From Streptococcus pseudopneumoniae (lineage in GTDB: Bacteria; Bacillota; Bacilli; Lactobacillales; Streptococcaceae): a DNA stretch of 54,759 nucleotides. The notes under the pieces were generated by a model, which worked only from the letters and a program-made list of their open reading frames with translations, was not told the origin of the DNA and made no database searches. Each line of letters opens with the position of its first letter. Position 1 is the stretch's first letter. Below are positions 7,952 to 17,114 of the stretch, piece after piece. The stretch lies in NCBI RefSeq assembly GCF_001072375.1, contig NZ_JVKV01000081.1:1-54759 (forward strand). Reading direction: 5' to 3'. A program made the position numbers and the translations under genes.

Positions 7952-9655
7952 ATGGCCTTAGAAGTAATTATGCCAAAAGCCGGCGTGGATATGACAGAAG
8001 GACAAATCGTCCAATGGAATAAAAAAGTCGGAGAATTTGTAAAAGAAGGAGAAATCCTTTTGGAAATCATGACTGACAAAGTCAGCATGGAATTGGAAGC
8101 AGAAGAAGACGGTTATTTGATCGCTATCCTAAAAGGTGACGGAGAGACTGTCCCTGTTACTGAAGTTATCGGTTATCTTGGTGAAGAAGGGGAAAATATC
8201 CCAACAGCTGGAGCAGCTGCACCAGAAGCTAGCCCAGCACCTGCAGTAAGTGCCTCAAACGATGATGGTAACAACGATGATGCTTACGACATCGTTGTTA
8301 TCGGTGGTGGACCTGCTGGTTATGTTTCTGCCATTAAAGCAGCTCAATTGGGTGGTAAGGTTGCTCTTGTTGAGAAATCTGAACTTGGTGGAACTTGCTT
8401 GAACCGCGGATGTATCCCAACTAAGACTTACCTCCATAACGCTGAAATTATCGAGAATATCGGTCATGCAGCAAATCGTGGTATCGTGATTGAAAATCCT
8501 AACTTCACTGTTGATATGGAAAAACTATTAGAAACTAAATCTAAAGTTGTTAATACTCTTGTTGGTGGGGTTGCAGGATTACTTCGTAGCTATGGAGTTG
8601 ATGTTCATAAAGGTATCGGTACTATTACTAAAGATAAGAATGTCTTGGTAAATGGTTCTGAATTGCTTGAAACTAAGAAGATCATCCTTGCTGGTGGTTC
8701 AAAAGTAAGCAAAATCAACGTTCCTGGTATGGAATCATCTCTTGTGATGACTAGTGATGACATCCTTGAAATGAACGAAGTACCAGAAAGCCTCGTTATC
8801 ATCGGTGGTGGAGTTGTCGGTATCGAGCTTGGCCAAGCCTTCATGACATTTGGTTCAAAAGTAACTGTTATCGAAATGATGGATCGTATCGTTCCAGCTA
8901 TGGATGCTGAAGTATCTAAGAATCTTCGTTTAATCCTTGAACGTAAAGGTATGACTATCTTGACAGACACTAAACTTCAAGAAATCATTGAAGAAGATGG
9001 CAAACTTCGTATCAAGGTTGAAGGAAAAGATGATATCATTGCGAACAAAGCTCTTCTATCAATCGGACGTGTTCCAGATCTTGAAGGTATTGGTGAAGTT
9101 GAGTTTGAATTAGAACGTGGTCGTATCAAAGTCAACGAATACATGGAAACTTCTGTTCCAGGTATCTACGCACCAGGTGATATCAACGGTACTAAGATGT
9201 TGGCTCACGCCGCCTTCCGTATGGGTGAAGTTGCGGCTGAAAATGCGCTTAAAGGAAACCACGCTGTTGCCAAATTGAACTTGACTCCTGCAGCTATTTA
9301 TACACTTCCTGAAGTAGCAGCAGTTGGTTTGACAGAAGAACAAGCTCGTGAAAAATACGATGTTCAAATTGGTAAATTTAACTTTGCAGCAAACGGTCGT
9401 GCCATTGCATCAGACGCAGCTCAAGGTTTCGTTAAAGTTATTGCTGACAAGAAATATGGTGAAATCCTTGGAGTCCACATCATTGGTCCTGCAGCTGCAG
9501 AATTGATTAATGAAGCGTCAAGTATCATTGAAATGGAAATCACTGTTGAAGAAATGCTTAAGACTATCCACGGACACCCAACATACTCTGAAGTAATGTA
9601 CGAAGCGTTTGCGGATGTTCTTGGAATGGCAATCCATTCACCTAAGAAAAAATAA
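7952..9655 (+). CDS. lpdA: Dihydrolipoamide dehydrogenase (E3) with N-terminal lipoyl domain
   Basis: The 567-aa flavoprotein reoxidises dihydrolipoamide with NAD+. Residues 1-77 are a lipoyl domain with the attachment lysine K43 in MTDKVSME. An Ala/Pro linker (about 85-105) follows, then the FAD site VVIGGGPAG near 115, the redox disulfide CLNRGC (about 149-154), the NAD site VIIGGGVVGIELG and the catalytic HGHPTYSE near 542. It supplies the lipoyl arm missing from E2. Often annotated acoL in pneumococcus. Confidence 0.95.
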   Translation: MALEVIMPKAGVDMTEGQIVQWNKKVGEFVKEGEILLEIMTDKVSMELEAEEDGYLIAILKGDGETVPVTEVIGYLGEEGENIPTAGAAAPEASPAPAVSASNDDGNNDDAYDIVVIGGGPAGYVSAIKAAQLGGKVALVEKSELGGTCLNRGCIPTKTYLHNAEIIENIGHAANRGIVIENPNFTVDMEKLLETKSKVVNTLVGGVAGLLRSYGVDVHKGIGTITKDKNVLVNGSELLETKKIILAGGSKVSKINVPGMESSLVMTSDDILEMNEVPESLVIIGGGVVGIELGQAFMTFGSKVTVIEMMDRIVPAMDAEVSKNLRLILERKGMTILTDTKLQEIIEEDGKLRIKVEGKDDIIANKALLSIGRVPDLEGIGEVEFELERGRIKVNEYMETSVPGIYAPGDINGTKMLAHAAFRMGEVAAENALKGNHAVAKLNLTPAAIYTLPEVAAVGLTEEQAREKYDVQIGKFNFAANGRAIASDAAQGFVKVIADKKYGEILGVHIIGPAAAELINEASSIIEMEITVEEMLKTIHGHPTYSEVMYEAFADVLGMAIHSPKKK

Positions 9656-9668
9656 AGATAGATAGACT

Positions 9669-9691
9669 AGACTGGAATTATTTTCCAGTCT
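9669..9691 (+). other. Hairpin between lpdA and lplA
   Basis: A 9-bp perfect stem (AGACTGGAA/TTCCAGTCT) with a 5-nt loop but no T-run. It may mark partial termination or RNA processing that tunes lplA relative to the dehydrogenase genes. Confidence 0.45.
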
Positions 9692-9713
9692 CTATCGTAT
9701 TAGAAGGTAACTT

Positions 9714-10703
9714 ATGAAATACATTATCAATCATTCAAATGACACTGCCTTTAATATTGCTTTAGAGGAATATGCTTTTAAACACCTTTTGGACGAGGAT
9801 CAAATTTTCCTGCTTTGGATTAACAAACCATCTATCATTGTAGGTCGTCACCAAAATACCATCGAAGAAATCAACCGAGACTACGTTCGTGAACACGGAA
9901 TTGAAGTAGTACGTCGTATCAGTGGTGGTGGAGCAGTTTATCATGATTTGAACAACCTCAACTATACAATCATTTCAAAAGAAGATGAAAACAAGGCCTT
10001 TGACTTCAAGAGCTTCTCAACTCCAGTTATCAATACCTTGGCGGAACTTGGTGTTAAAGCTGAATTTACAGGCCGCAATGACCTTGAGATTGACGGTAAG
10101 AAATTCTGTGGGAATGCACAAGCTTATATCAACGGACGCATCATGCACCATGGTTGTCTTCTATTTGACGTAGATTTGTCAGTCCTAGCTAACGCACTTA
10201 AGGTTTCTAAAGATAAGTTCGAATCAAAAGGTGTTAAATCAGTTCGAGCACGAGTAACCAATATCGTAGACGAACTGCCTGAAAAAATCACTGTTGAAGA
10301 GTTCCGTGACTTGCTTTTGGAATACATGAAAAAAGAATACCCTGAGATGACTGAGTATGTATTCTCAGATGAAGAATTGGCTGAAATCAATCGAATCAAA
10401 GAAACTAAGTTTGGAACTTGGGACTGGAACTATGGCAAATCACCTGAATACAATGTCCGTCGTGGAACTAAATTCCCAAGCGGTAAGGTTGAAATCTTTG
10501 CTAATGTTATTGAATCAAAAATTCAAGACATCAAGATTTACGGTGACTTTTTCGGTATCGAAGATGTTGCAGCAGTAGAAGACGTTCTTCGTGGTGTCAA
10601 ATACGAACGTGAAGATGTCCTCAAAGCACTTCAAACCATTAACCTAGGTCGTTACTTCGCAGGGATTACTGCTGAAGAAATTGCTGAAGCGGTAGTAGAA
10701 TAA
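9714..10703 (+). CDS. lplA: Lipoate-protein ligase
   Basis: The 329-aa enzyme adenylates lipoate and transfers it to a lysine of acceptor domains, here most plausibly K43 of LpdA. It has the family motif RRISGGGAVYHD (about residues 65-76), the NDLEIDGKKFCGNAQ segment near 120-135, and the C-terminal accessory domain after about residue 245. AAGG lies 7 nt before ATG 9714. It is last in the aco operon and followed by a terminator. Confidence 0.93.
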   Translation: MKYIINHSNDTAFNIALEEYAFKHLLDEDQIFLLWINKPSIIVGRHQNTIEEINRDYVREHGIEVVRRISGGGAVYHDLNNLNYTIISKEDENKAFDFKSFSTPVINTLAELGVKAEFTGRNDLEIDGKKFCGNAQAYINGRIMHHGCLLFDVDLSVLANALKVSKDKFESKGVKSVRARVTNIVDELPEKITVEEFRDLLLEYMKKEYPEMTEYVFSDEELAEINRIKETKFGTWDWNYGKSPEYNVRRGTKFPSGKVEIFANVIESKIQDIKIYGDFFGIEDVAAVEDVLRGVKYEREDVLKALQTINLGRYFAGITAEEIAEAVVE

Positions 10704-10706
10704 AAT

Positions 10707-10742
10707 CAAAAGAGATCCATGTAATGTGGATTTCTTTTGTTT
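10707..10742 (+). terminator. Terminator of the aco operon
   Basis: CAAAAGAGATCCA pairs with TGGATTTCTTTTG (one G-T pair) across a short loop and ends in TTT. It lies 3 nt after the lplA stop. Confidence 0.75.
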
Positions 10743-10746
10743 AAAT

Positions 10747-10775
10747 TTGATATTAAACATTGATGAGAGTATAAT
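10747..10775 (+). promoter_or_regulatory. Promoter of the 213-aa gene
   Basis: TTGATA at 10747-10752, a 17-nt spacer and TATAAT at 10770-10775, 35 nt before the start codon. Confidence 0.75.
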
Positions 10776-10810
10776 ATAGTAGAATTAAAAATAAAAGAGG
10801 AATAACATCA

Positions 10811-11452
10811 ATGATAAAAGTTCCAATTGAAAATCTTGGTCTATTTGAACAGTTAGATCGTACTGTGGTAGCATTTTTTAAGAATCAAAAAACTACAAAT
10901 CCATACGATTTGAATGTCAGTATCACACAAGAGCACTTTGATAAGAAAAGACAAGAGTTAGAGCCTTTAGGTTTTCAAGCTGTCCAAATCCCTCTTGGAA
11001 TGGCCTTAGACAATGTTATTCAGCAAGCTCATTTTAAAGACTTGATTATTGGGGGTCTTGCACCTGAAGAAATTATCGTTAGTAAAGAAGCTTTGCTGTA
11101 TATGAAAGACATCGTGGATAGTTTTTGTATTATGTATGCTGCAGCGAATAACCGACTTGAAAATACTAAAGCTTATGAATTAATGAAAAATAAAACAGTC
11201 TACTTTATTGGAAAACTTCTTACTGACATTCCTCAAAAAGGTGATGAAATTGCTTATATGGGTATTGATCGTACAGCTAGTGATGGTACGCGATATGAAG
11301 CTGTTAAATGTTTTTTAACGAAAGAAAGTGCTGAGAAGTACAATGAAGAAAAAAGACCCGTAACCCCTGCGAATCTGGCTTATCTAAAGTCATTTTGGGG
11401 AAAGCCAGTCATAATTGAGCCACACAGAAATTATTGGATCGAATTTTTATAG
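10811..11452 (+). CDS. Hypothetical protein
   Basis: A 213-aa soluble protein without signal peptide or membrane segments. I do not recognise the family with certainty; alternating beta/alpha character and segments such as LGFQAVQIPLGMAL are loosely reminiscent of SseB-like proteins, but that is weak. It has its own promoter and terminator, so it is monocistronic. It is the last + strand core gene before the strand switch at dif and is convergent with xerS. Confidence 0.75.
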   Translation: MIKVPIENLGLFEQLDRTVVAFFKNQKTTNPYDLNVSITQEHFDKKRQELEPLGFQAVQIPLGMALDNVIQQAHFKDLIIGGLAPEEIIVSKEALLYMKDIVDSFCIMYAAANNRLENTKAYELMKNKTVYFIGKLLTDIPQKGDEIAYMGIDRTASDGTRYEAVKCFLTKESAEKYNEEKRPVTPANLAYLKSFWGKPVIIEPHRNYWIEFL

Positions 11453-11457
11453 AATAA

Positions 11458-11500
11458 TAAAAGAGCGTAAGATTCGAAAAAATCCTACGCTCTTTTTCTA
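11458..11500. terminator. Bidirectional terminator between the 213-aa gene and xerS
   Basis: AAAAGAGCGTA pairs with TACGCTCTTTT around an inner GATT/AATC extension, with A and T runs on both sides. It can serve both convergent genes. Confidence 0.85.
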
Positions 11501-11512
11501 ACTCTAAAACGT

Positions 11513-11532
11513 TACATAATTTATATTATGCA
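11513..11532. repeat. 20-nt palindromic repeat, copy 2
   Basis: TACATAATTTATATTATGCA, the reverse-strand version of the element at 6429 with one arm mismatch. It lies 2 nt beyond the xerS stop codon. Confidence 0.5.
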
Positions 11533-11534
11533 TC

Positions 11535-12605
11535 TTATAAACTATCCAAGGCATTCTTTTGCTCATCATTAACGATATGGGTATACAAATCGGTAACTTG
11601 TGTGCTTGCATGTCCCAGCTGGTGACTGACCAAAACCTGTGATTTGGTTGCATCATATAGACGCGTTGCAAGTGTGTGGCGTAGTTTGTGGGGTGTCACT
11701 CGGACTTTGAAATCTTCAGAATACTTTGCCACCATCTTTTCGACACTAGAAGCGTCAATACGGTTTGGAACACCTCTATATAAAGTTAGAAAGAGGGCTG
11801 TATCAGTCTTTTCTGTCTTATAACGTTTGTCGCGAATAGCAAGATATTGCTCTAGATAAGGCTTAGCAAAGGCGGCTACATTTACCGAGTCGCGTTTCCC
11901 ACCCTTACGAGTAACATCAATCACCATCATTTTGAGGTTGAGATCACGAAGGTCCAGGTTAACCGCCTCAGAGAGACGGACACCAGAGGCAAGAAGCAGT
12001 GCAATGATGGCTAAATCTCGCTCTTTATTCTTATTAAAAGAGGATAGGGCGCGATTTGAGAGAGTTTTGGGGTATTCTTCATCGATATAATTCAAAAATC
12101 CCTCTGTTTCATCGCCTAAAAAGAGCTTTTGTTTGATATTTTCAGCTCGAGCCGCCAAGGTTTCTTTCTTTTTCTTGGTAGCAACTTTCTTCATAACATT
12201 GCGGTAGAAATAAGGTTCTCCTTGCTCATTTTCAACCTCTTCAGTCAAATACTTATAGAGACTAGAAAGCGCTGATAAAGTACGATTAATGGTTGTTTGG
12301 GAAACTCCATTTTTTGTCGTATTAGCATTAAGCAAAGGACGTTCACGTAAGTAAAGAATAAAAGATTCCATATCTTTCTTGGTCATGTTCTCCAGAACAT
12401 CCAAAGGAATATTTGCCATAGTATCAGCATCCGATATACCCGATTCCAAAACCCAGGTGAAAAATCGATCGTATTCCTTTAAATATTCGTACAAGGTTGT
12501 AAAACTGTAGGGAACAGCCAGTTTTGATTGGTAGTATTCGAGAACATACCAGGGCATGACTTGTTTGAGTTTATCAATCCGTTCTAATAAGATTTCACGT
12601 TTCAT
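11535..12605 (-). CDS. xerS: Site-specific tyrosine recombinase XerS
   Basis: The 356-aa single-protein Xer recombinase of streptococci and lactococci resolves chromosome dimers at dif. It has an N-terminal SAM-like core-binding domain (about residues 1-110). The catalytic domain has the first Arg in GVRLSEAV, H306-x-x-R309 in HKLRHT, H332 in LGH and nucleophile Y341 in DLYTH. Although the frame is open to a TTG at 12617, ATG 12605 has GGAG 7 nt upstream and gives the standard length. A dif-like site lies about 50 nt upstream. Confidence 0.96.
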   Translation of the reverse strand: MKREILLERIDKLKQVMPWYVLEYYQSKLAVPYSFTTLYEYLKEYDRFFTWVLESGISDADTMANIPLDVLENMTKKDMESFILYLRERPLLNANTTKNGVSQTTINRTLSALSSLYKYLTEEVENEQGEPYFYRNVMKKVATKKKKETLAARAENIKQKLFLGDETEGFLNYIDEEYPKTLSNRALSSFNKNKERDLAIIALLLASGVRLSEAVNLDLRDLNLKMMVIDVTRKGGKRDSVNVAAFAKPYLEQYLAIRDKRYKTEKTDTALFLTLYRGVPNRIDASSVEKMVAKYSEDFKVRVTPHKLRHTLATRLYDATKSQVLVSHQLGHASTQVTDLYTHIVNDEQKNALDSL

Positions 12606-12654
12606 GTTTTTCTCCAAATCTTTCTATACTAGTAGTATAGCATAGCTAACTATA

Positions 12655-12685
12655 TTTTTCAAGAAAATTATAGTTTTTCGGAAAG
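12655..12685 (-). other. dif: dif (XerS recombination site)
   Basis: On the minus strand this 31-nt stretch begins CTTTCCGAAAAACTATAATT and ends with TTCTTGAAAAA. This agrees with my recollection of the streptococcal/lactococcal dif site, which lies just upstream of xerS. The flip of gene orientation at this point (+ to the left, - to the right) independently supports a replication terminus. Confidence 0.85.
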
Positions 12686-12798
12686 AAGTTATAGGAGATA
12701 TTATAGGTTAACAAAAATTTTTTTTTGAGCAAAAAATGTACTTTATTCCTGCGAAAACTAAATCTTTCGCATACTTAAATACTGTACATTATCTACTT

Positions 12799-12812
12799 GA
12801 AAACTAAAAATA
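12799..12812 (+). repeat. Possible left junction motif of the recombinase element
   Basis: GAAAACTAAAAATA. Close relatives occur at 12753, 20616, 31083, 34926 and 34981, several next to GTAC-containing AT-rich DNA. It may be the core of an integration site; no duplication has been proved. Confidence 0.3.
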
Positions 12813-12849
12813 CAATCTTTTAAAATAATGTACTTTATAAAAATCTATG

Positions 12850-12881
12850 ATAAAAAAACAAGTTCAAATTTGAACCTGTTT
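12850..12881 (-). terminator. Terminator of the recombinase-element operon
   Basis: On the minus strand AACAGGTTCAAA/TTTGAACTTGTT (one G-T pair) is followed by a run of T. It begins at the stop codon of the zinc-ribbon gene. Confidence 0.75.
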
Positions 12882-14729
12882 TTAAATTTTCTTATAAGGG
12901 ACAAAATGTTCTCTTTTTCGTCTACGCCCTTTACAAAACATGCATGGCTCGATAGATCGTTTTATATTTGCAATCTTATCTACGATAGCCATTCTATAAC
13001 GATGCTCTGGATTGTTCTTACAAATCCACCAAAATCTTAATTTCGTACTATTTGTGATTCTTTCTGGATCTCCTAGAATAAGATTATTAAGGTAGTCCCA
13101 CTCATTCATTAAATCTTCAAAAGAGATATTATCTTGTCTTTCTTTTAATTCTGCACAAAATGGACACATTTCTTTAAGATCTTTTGTCTCGGAACTTAAA
13201 TACTTATTTAGTATAATGCTGAAGCGCTCATGAAATTCGAAGTTACATTCTTTACAGCGCCATAAATAAAACCTTTTTTCAGTTAATAATGGAACAAAAC
13301 TATCTATAGAGACTTTATTATTTGGTGCCCACAATGTTGCTAGTTCAGGGTACAAATAATCAAATGTGTTATACCCCTTCAGAGGCTTATCGTTGTTACA
13401 GTAAGGACAACACTGAGAAACTTCTCTTCGAATTGGGATAGAACATAAATATGTCCCATGACACTTTGAACAATCCCACCAATATTTTTTGGTCTCAATC
13501 GTTGTCTGAGCTAAATGAATAGGAATTTTATTTTTAGCGCTCCATTCTTTGATGAGTTTTGGTTCTTTAAGGAAAATATTATTTTTAAATATCTCAGTCC
13601 TCCAGTCACATTGATTAGGACATGTTTGAAAGTTTTGATTTTCTAAATCGGTTCGACTGATCATTTCGGCTGGGCTACATTGAAAGTTGATTTTACAACA
13701 AGGGCAAACCCAACTAACTACATTCTTCGACTTAAACCAATATTCGGAAAAATCCCTTTCATTACTGAGGTCCCAAAATTCCTTCAAATAGGGATGTGTT
13801 TCATTTAGTGTATTAAAGTCTTGAAGTTTTTCTCTATTTGAACAAAATGGACAAGATCTATCTGTTTTTTCAAATGGTGAGCATGAATACTCTCCGTGAC
13901 AGTTCGTACATTCCCATAACACATGAACATTAGACAATGCATCAACTTGATTAGGTGTAATATTGTTCCTTTCAGACCACTCCTTGAGCATGGAAGAATT
14001 TAAAAAAGATAGAGGAGAAACCTCGTAATCTTTATCTAACAACTCTTCAAATGAAGAATGACACTCCAAACAGTAATGACCACCTCTTTTAATTCGGTTC
14101 AATAATCTATCAAAAGATAATTCAAATTTGCAATGGCACTTATCACATTCCCAATGGATAGGTACTGTTATATTGTAACTCAGCTTCAGTTCGTTAAATT
14201 TAAATTTGTTTAAATGATCGCTATAGATTTTAGCTAAATTTGGATAAACTGATTTGTAATCGCAATGATAGGTAGTTTCATTGCAGCCAAAATGAAATAA
14301 ATCCCCACTTGTTAGTTGAAATAACCTCTTATTTGTCGCAGAATCTTTCCAACTTAATTGACACGTCGGACATTTAAAATTGAATTTTTTTTTACTATTG
14401 AACGGCAAGGTAAGAAGTTTCTCATCTAATTCTTCATCCTGCTCAACGCTGTAGTTTATATAATTTCTGAAATCAGGATAAACCTGAAGAACACTCTCAT
14501 TTTCATCAATGGAACGTTCACCTAATCCACAATGGGGGCAACACCTAAGATATTCATAACTGTCAAGCTGCACATCAATGATTTTCGCTTCCCAATGGTG
14601 TTGACAATAAGGGCAAGACCAATAGGCATATTTTAAACTATTTGACGAAAATTTTTTTGGGTCAAGAACATTTCGTTTTTGATCCCAGTACATGTAAATA
14701 GCTGGATTATCTTTAACTTTCTTGTTCAT
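12882..14729 (-). CDS. Multi-zinc-ribbon (DUF4379-like) protein, element cargo
   Basis: A protein of about 615 aa made of eight or so repeats with the pattern (W/F)xC-x2-C followed by a CP-x-C or C-x2-C pair. Examples are YWSCPYC, FKCPTC, HWECDKC, LWECTNC, SWVCPCC, WWDCSKC, LWRCKEC and WWICKNN. Short EW-x3-N linkers lie between repeats, as in probable zinc-ribbon (DUF4379-type) domains. No nuclease, ATPase or HTH motif is visible. GAGGAAAG favours ATG 14729; ATG 14741 overlaps the preceding stop as ATGA and is the alternative. Possibly a nucleic-acid-binding or target-recognition factor; function not established. Confidence 0.8.
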   Translation of the reverse strand: MNKKVKDNPAIYMYWDQKRNVLDPKKFSSNSLKYAYWSCPYCQHHWEAKIIDVQLDSYEYLRCCPHCGLGERSIDENESVLQVYPDFRNYINYSVEQDEELDEKLLTLPFNSKKKFNFKCPTCQLSWKDSATNKRLFQLTSGDLFHFGCNETTYHCDYKSVYPNLAKIYSDHLNKFKFNELKLSYNITVPIHWECDKCHCKFELSFDRLLNRIKRGGHYCLECHSSFEELLDKDYEVSPLSFLNSSMLKEWSERNNITPNQVDALSNVHVLWECTNCHGEYSCSPFEKTDRSCPFCSNREKLQDFNTLNETHPYLKEFWDLSNERDFSEYWFKSKNVVSWVCPCCKINFQCSPAEMISRTDLENQNFQTCPNQCDWRTEIFKNNIFLKEPKLIKEWSAKNKIPIHLAQTTIETKKYWWDCSKCHGTYLCSIPIRREVSQCCPYCNNDKPLKGYNTFDYLYPELATLWAPNNKVSIDSFVPLLTEKRFYLWRCKECNFEFHERFSIILNKYLSSETKDLKEMCPFCAELKERQDNISFEDLMNEWDYLNNLILGDPERITNSTKLRFWWICKNNPEHRYRMAIVDKIANIKRSIEPCMFCKGRRRKREHFVPYKKI

Positions 14730-14737
14730 TTCTTTCC

Positions 14738-15451
14738 TCATTTATAATTAGTTTTGCTGTCCAGTAAGTTTTTAATAGAAACCACTTTAGTTGATTTTTG
14801 AGGGTTTTCTTGTTCAATAAGACCACCAGAATGAAAATCTATTTCTGAATCAGCGGTAATGATATTCTCTGCTAGGAAATCCTCACTGATAACCTTTTGA
14901 GAATATTTTAACAATCCTTCTTCTTTTAAAAGCTCATTCGCAATTTCTGGATAGACACTTGTTTTGATTATTTGTAATAGTTTTTGATTCTCATCACTTA
15001 ACTCATTTTCTCTTTGTAGCTTCTGTTTTAAATCTTCATTAGTTGACTGTAGTTCAGAATTTAAAGCACGTAATTTATCTGCTTCTTGTTTATAGCTAGC
15101 CGCAATGTTTGCTATTTTCTTATAGTATTGGCTAATTTCCACCAATGCTCTTTTCATAGCACCTGGAGTACGATTTTTTGCCATAAAATTGTCAGGATCT
15201 ATGGTTTTGTAAGTAATCACAGTCTCATAATTTTCATCTTGATATTTAATTTCACTTTCTTTTAAAAAATCCCTGAATCTTTTATTACGTCTAATGGTTG
15301 TATCCGCAACATTTTGATAGCCATGATTCCTCACATAGTCACCGAACCGAGGAATTTTTACCAAGCTTAAATCACAGGAACACTGGGAAATTAAATACTG
15401 TTCAAACAAATGAATCAATTCATCATCAGAAATTGATTTCTTTCTAGCCAT
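14738..15451 (-). CDS. TnpC-like coiled-coil transposition protein (DUF6262-like)
   Basis: A 237-aa protein with an N-terminal helical region (about 1-60, possible DNA-binding: NVADTTIRRNKRFRDFL), the segment RTPGAMKRALVEISQYYKKI (about 90-110) and a long coiled coil (about 110-155, rich in K, E, L and Q). This is the layout of TnpC/DUF6262 proteins that accompany Tn554-type recombinases. The start overlaps the end of the upstream recombinase gene by 8 nt and the stop overlaps the next frame, so expression is coupled. Confidence 0.75.
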   Translation of the reverse strand: MARKKSISDDELIHLFEQYLISQCSCDLSLVKIPRFGDYVRNHGYQNVADTTIRRNKRFRDFLKESEIKYQDENYETVITYKTIDPDNFMAKNRTPGAMKRALVEISQYYKKIANIAASYKQEADKLRALNSELQSTNEDLKQKLQRENELSDENQKLLQIIKTSVYPEIANELLKEEGLLKYSQKVISEDFLAENIITADSEIDFHSGGLIEQENPQKSTKVVSIKNLLDSKTNYK

Positions 15452-17114
15452 TAGACTTGTTCTCCTCTAAAGAAAGTTGTTTAGCATTTAAGTAATCTTG
15501 ATAGGTATTGCTAACTGTTTTTAATTTCAACAAAGCTTCTCCAATATCTTCAATATGACCCTTCCCTTGTCTAACTTTTCTAATCGCTTCATTTACAACC
15601 ATAGCTTTTTCATCAACTGACTTTTTAAATGTTTTATCCATTGAAAAATAATCTTTACCTGCTTTACGGTAAAAAGGACAGCTCGTACAAGCACCTAGTT
15701 CTGCATGCTCACTAATAACTTTCAGACAATCTGAATAATCACCTTTCGCAAAGCGGGGTGAGTAACACCGTCCTTTATTTTCTAAAGTGATGTATTGTCC
15801 TTTTGCTGTATAAAATGGCTGCCTCTTACTTATGGCGTAATTCGTGTTTTTACTCGTTAGTTTACGATACATTTGATAACTACGACATTCAATAAATTGG
15901 CTTAAATTTGAAAAATAGTGAGATGAAGTTGTCACACTTTCATGACCAGCTAAAAGCATAGCTGTAACAGGACTAGCCCCTTCTGCAATTAAATTGATCA
16001 TTGCAATATGTCTCGTATCACCAATATGAATCAAATTAATCTCGTTTTCATCTAATCTAGCTGGAAAACTAAAATAATTAACTTGATAACCGTATTTTTG
16101 AGAAATGATCTCATTAAAAAAATACCTCAAAATAGTATTGAGATTAGTGTAAGTTAAAAATCGGTTATTAACACCTGTTCGACGACCCCAACGATTATAA
16201 TGGGGATCAGTCACAAATAATGTATCTAATTTAGTAGAACGATCATTTTCCGTAAGTTTGAGATAAGTCTTTATTTCAGAAGCTAATGAATTAGTAATTT
16301 CATAAGTATTCAAAATATAATCTTCAGAAATTTTATGTTCAACAAGTCGATCACTTCCTTTGATTATATTTCTCCTTAATGTAAGAAAATATTTTCCATC
16401 TTTCTTGGTCAAACAGTTTCTTTGAATTAAAAGAAATTCTCTTGGCCTTAAGGGTAAAATCGCTGTAATCTGCCACCAGAGATACAATGGATAATAAAAT
16501 AGACGTTCTTTCTTAGATAATGTTTGAGACCAATAATCATTTAAAATGTCATTAAAAGTAAAATAGGATTGAAATTGCGCTAATTGTCTTTGCTGTTTTG
16601 ACTTCTGCCTTTTTTGAAGGTTGAGAGTTAATTTATTATCCAATTGCTCCAATAGTTGACTTAGTTGAATATCATCTGAACAGGGAAGATTTGAGAAAAA
16701 GTCAATACATAAACCAGGAAATATTACAGAGATATTTTCTAAATCTAAAAACGTATCTTTGGTTGTATTTTTGATAATACGTTTAATATCTCTTAGAAAT
16801 AGCTGCAAAGTTTCTAAAACATGTTGTTTCATTGAGAAAACAATAAAACTTTTTAAGTAATCGATAAATTCCTTATAAGGCAACTGAAAAATTGATTGAT
16901 AAAATCTCCTATATTGAAACTCAGGAATGTTAAAAAACAGGCTAATATTGGCATATTCATTTGTAGTTTCCCATTTCTTATGATCAAAATCGTAACTTAG
17001 AATAATTCCTTTTTCAAAATAATCATCGAAAACTTCTTTTGCTCGCAGAACACAATCACAGTTAAATGGTTCAAAATAATTTTCAGTTTTAAAAAGTTTA
17101 GTTTGATTGTTCAA
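15444..17114 (-). CDS. Tyrosine recombinase, TnpB-like
   Basis: A 556-aa integrase-family protein. The first Arg is in LRPREF (about residue 224), the second in GDTRHIAM (about 366, with G in place of the usual His two positions earlier), then LLAGHES and the nucleophile Tyr in SSHYFS (about 400). The C-terminal extension carries a Cys cluster (CYSP...DCL...CTSCPFY) likely to bind zinc, as in Tn554 TnpB. The start is TTG 17114 (AAGGAG 7 nt upstream), overlapping the previous stop by 4 nt. Confidence 0.82.
   Translation of the reverse strand: MNNQTKLFKTENYFEPFNCDCVLRAKEVFDDYFEKGIILSYDFDHKKWETTNEYANISLFFNIPEFQYRRFYQSIFQLPYKEFIDYLKSFIVFSMKQHVLETLQLFLRDIKRIIKNTTKDTFLDLENISVIFPGLCIDFFSNLPCSDDIQLSQLLEQLDNKLTLNLQKRQKSKQQRQLAQFQSYFTFNDILNDYWSQTLSKKERLFYYPLYLWWQITAILPLRPREFLLIQRNCLTKKDGKYFLTLRRNIIKGSDRLVEHKISEDYILNTYEITNSLASEIKTYLKLTENDRSTKLDTLFVTDPHYNRWGRRTGVNNRFLTYTNLNTILRYFFNEIISQKYGYQVNYFSFPARLDENEINLIHIGDTRHIAMINLIAEGASPVTAMLLAGHESVTTSSHYFSNLSQFIECRSYQMYRKLTSKNTNYAISKRQPFYTAKGQYITLENKGRCYSPRFAKGDYSDCLKVISEHAELGACTSCPFYRKAGKDYFSMDKTFKKSVDEKAMVVNEAIRKVRQGKGHIEDIGEALLKLKTVSNTYQDYLNAKQLSLEENKSNG

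Noticed and set aside
12828..13040. 70-codon plus-strand ORF at the end of the zinc-ribbon gene
   Set aside because: Antisense to the recognised Cys-motif protein and crosses its terminator.
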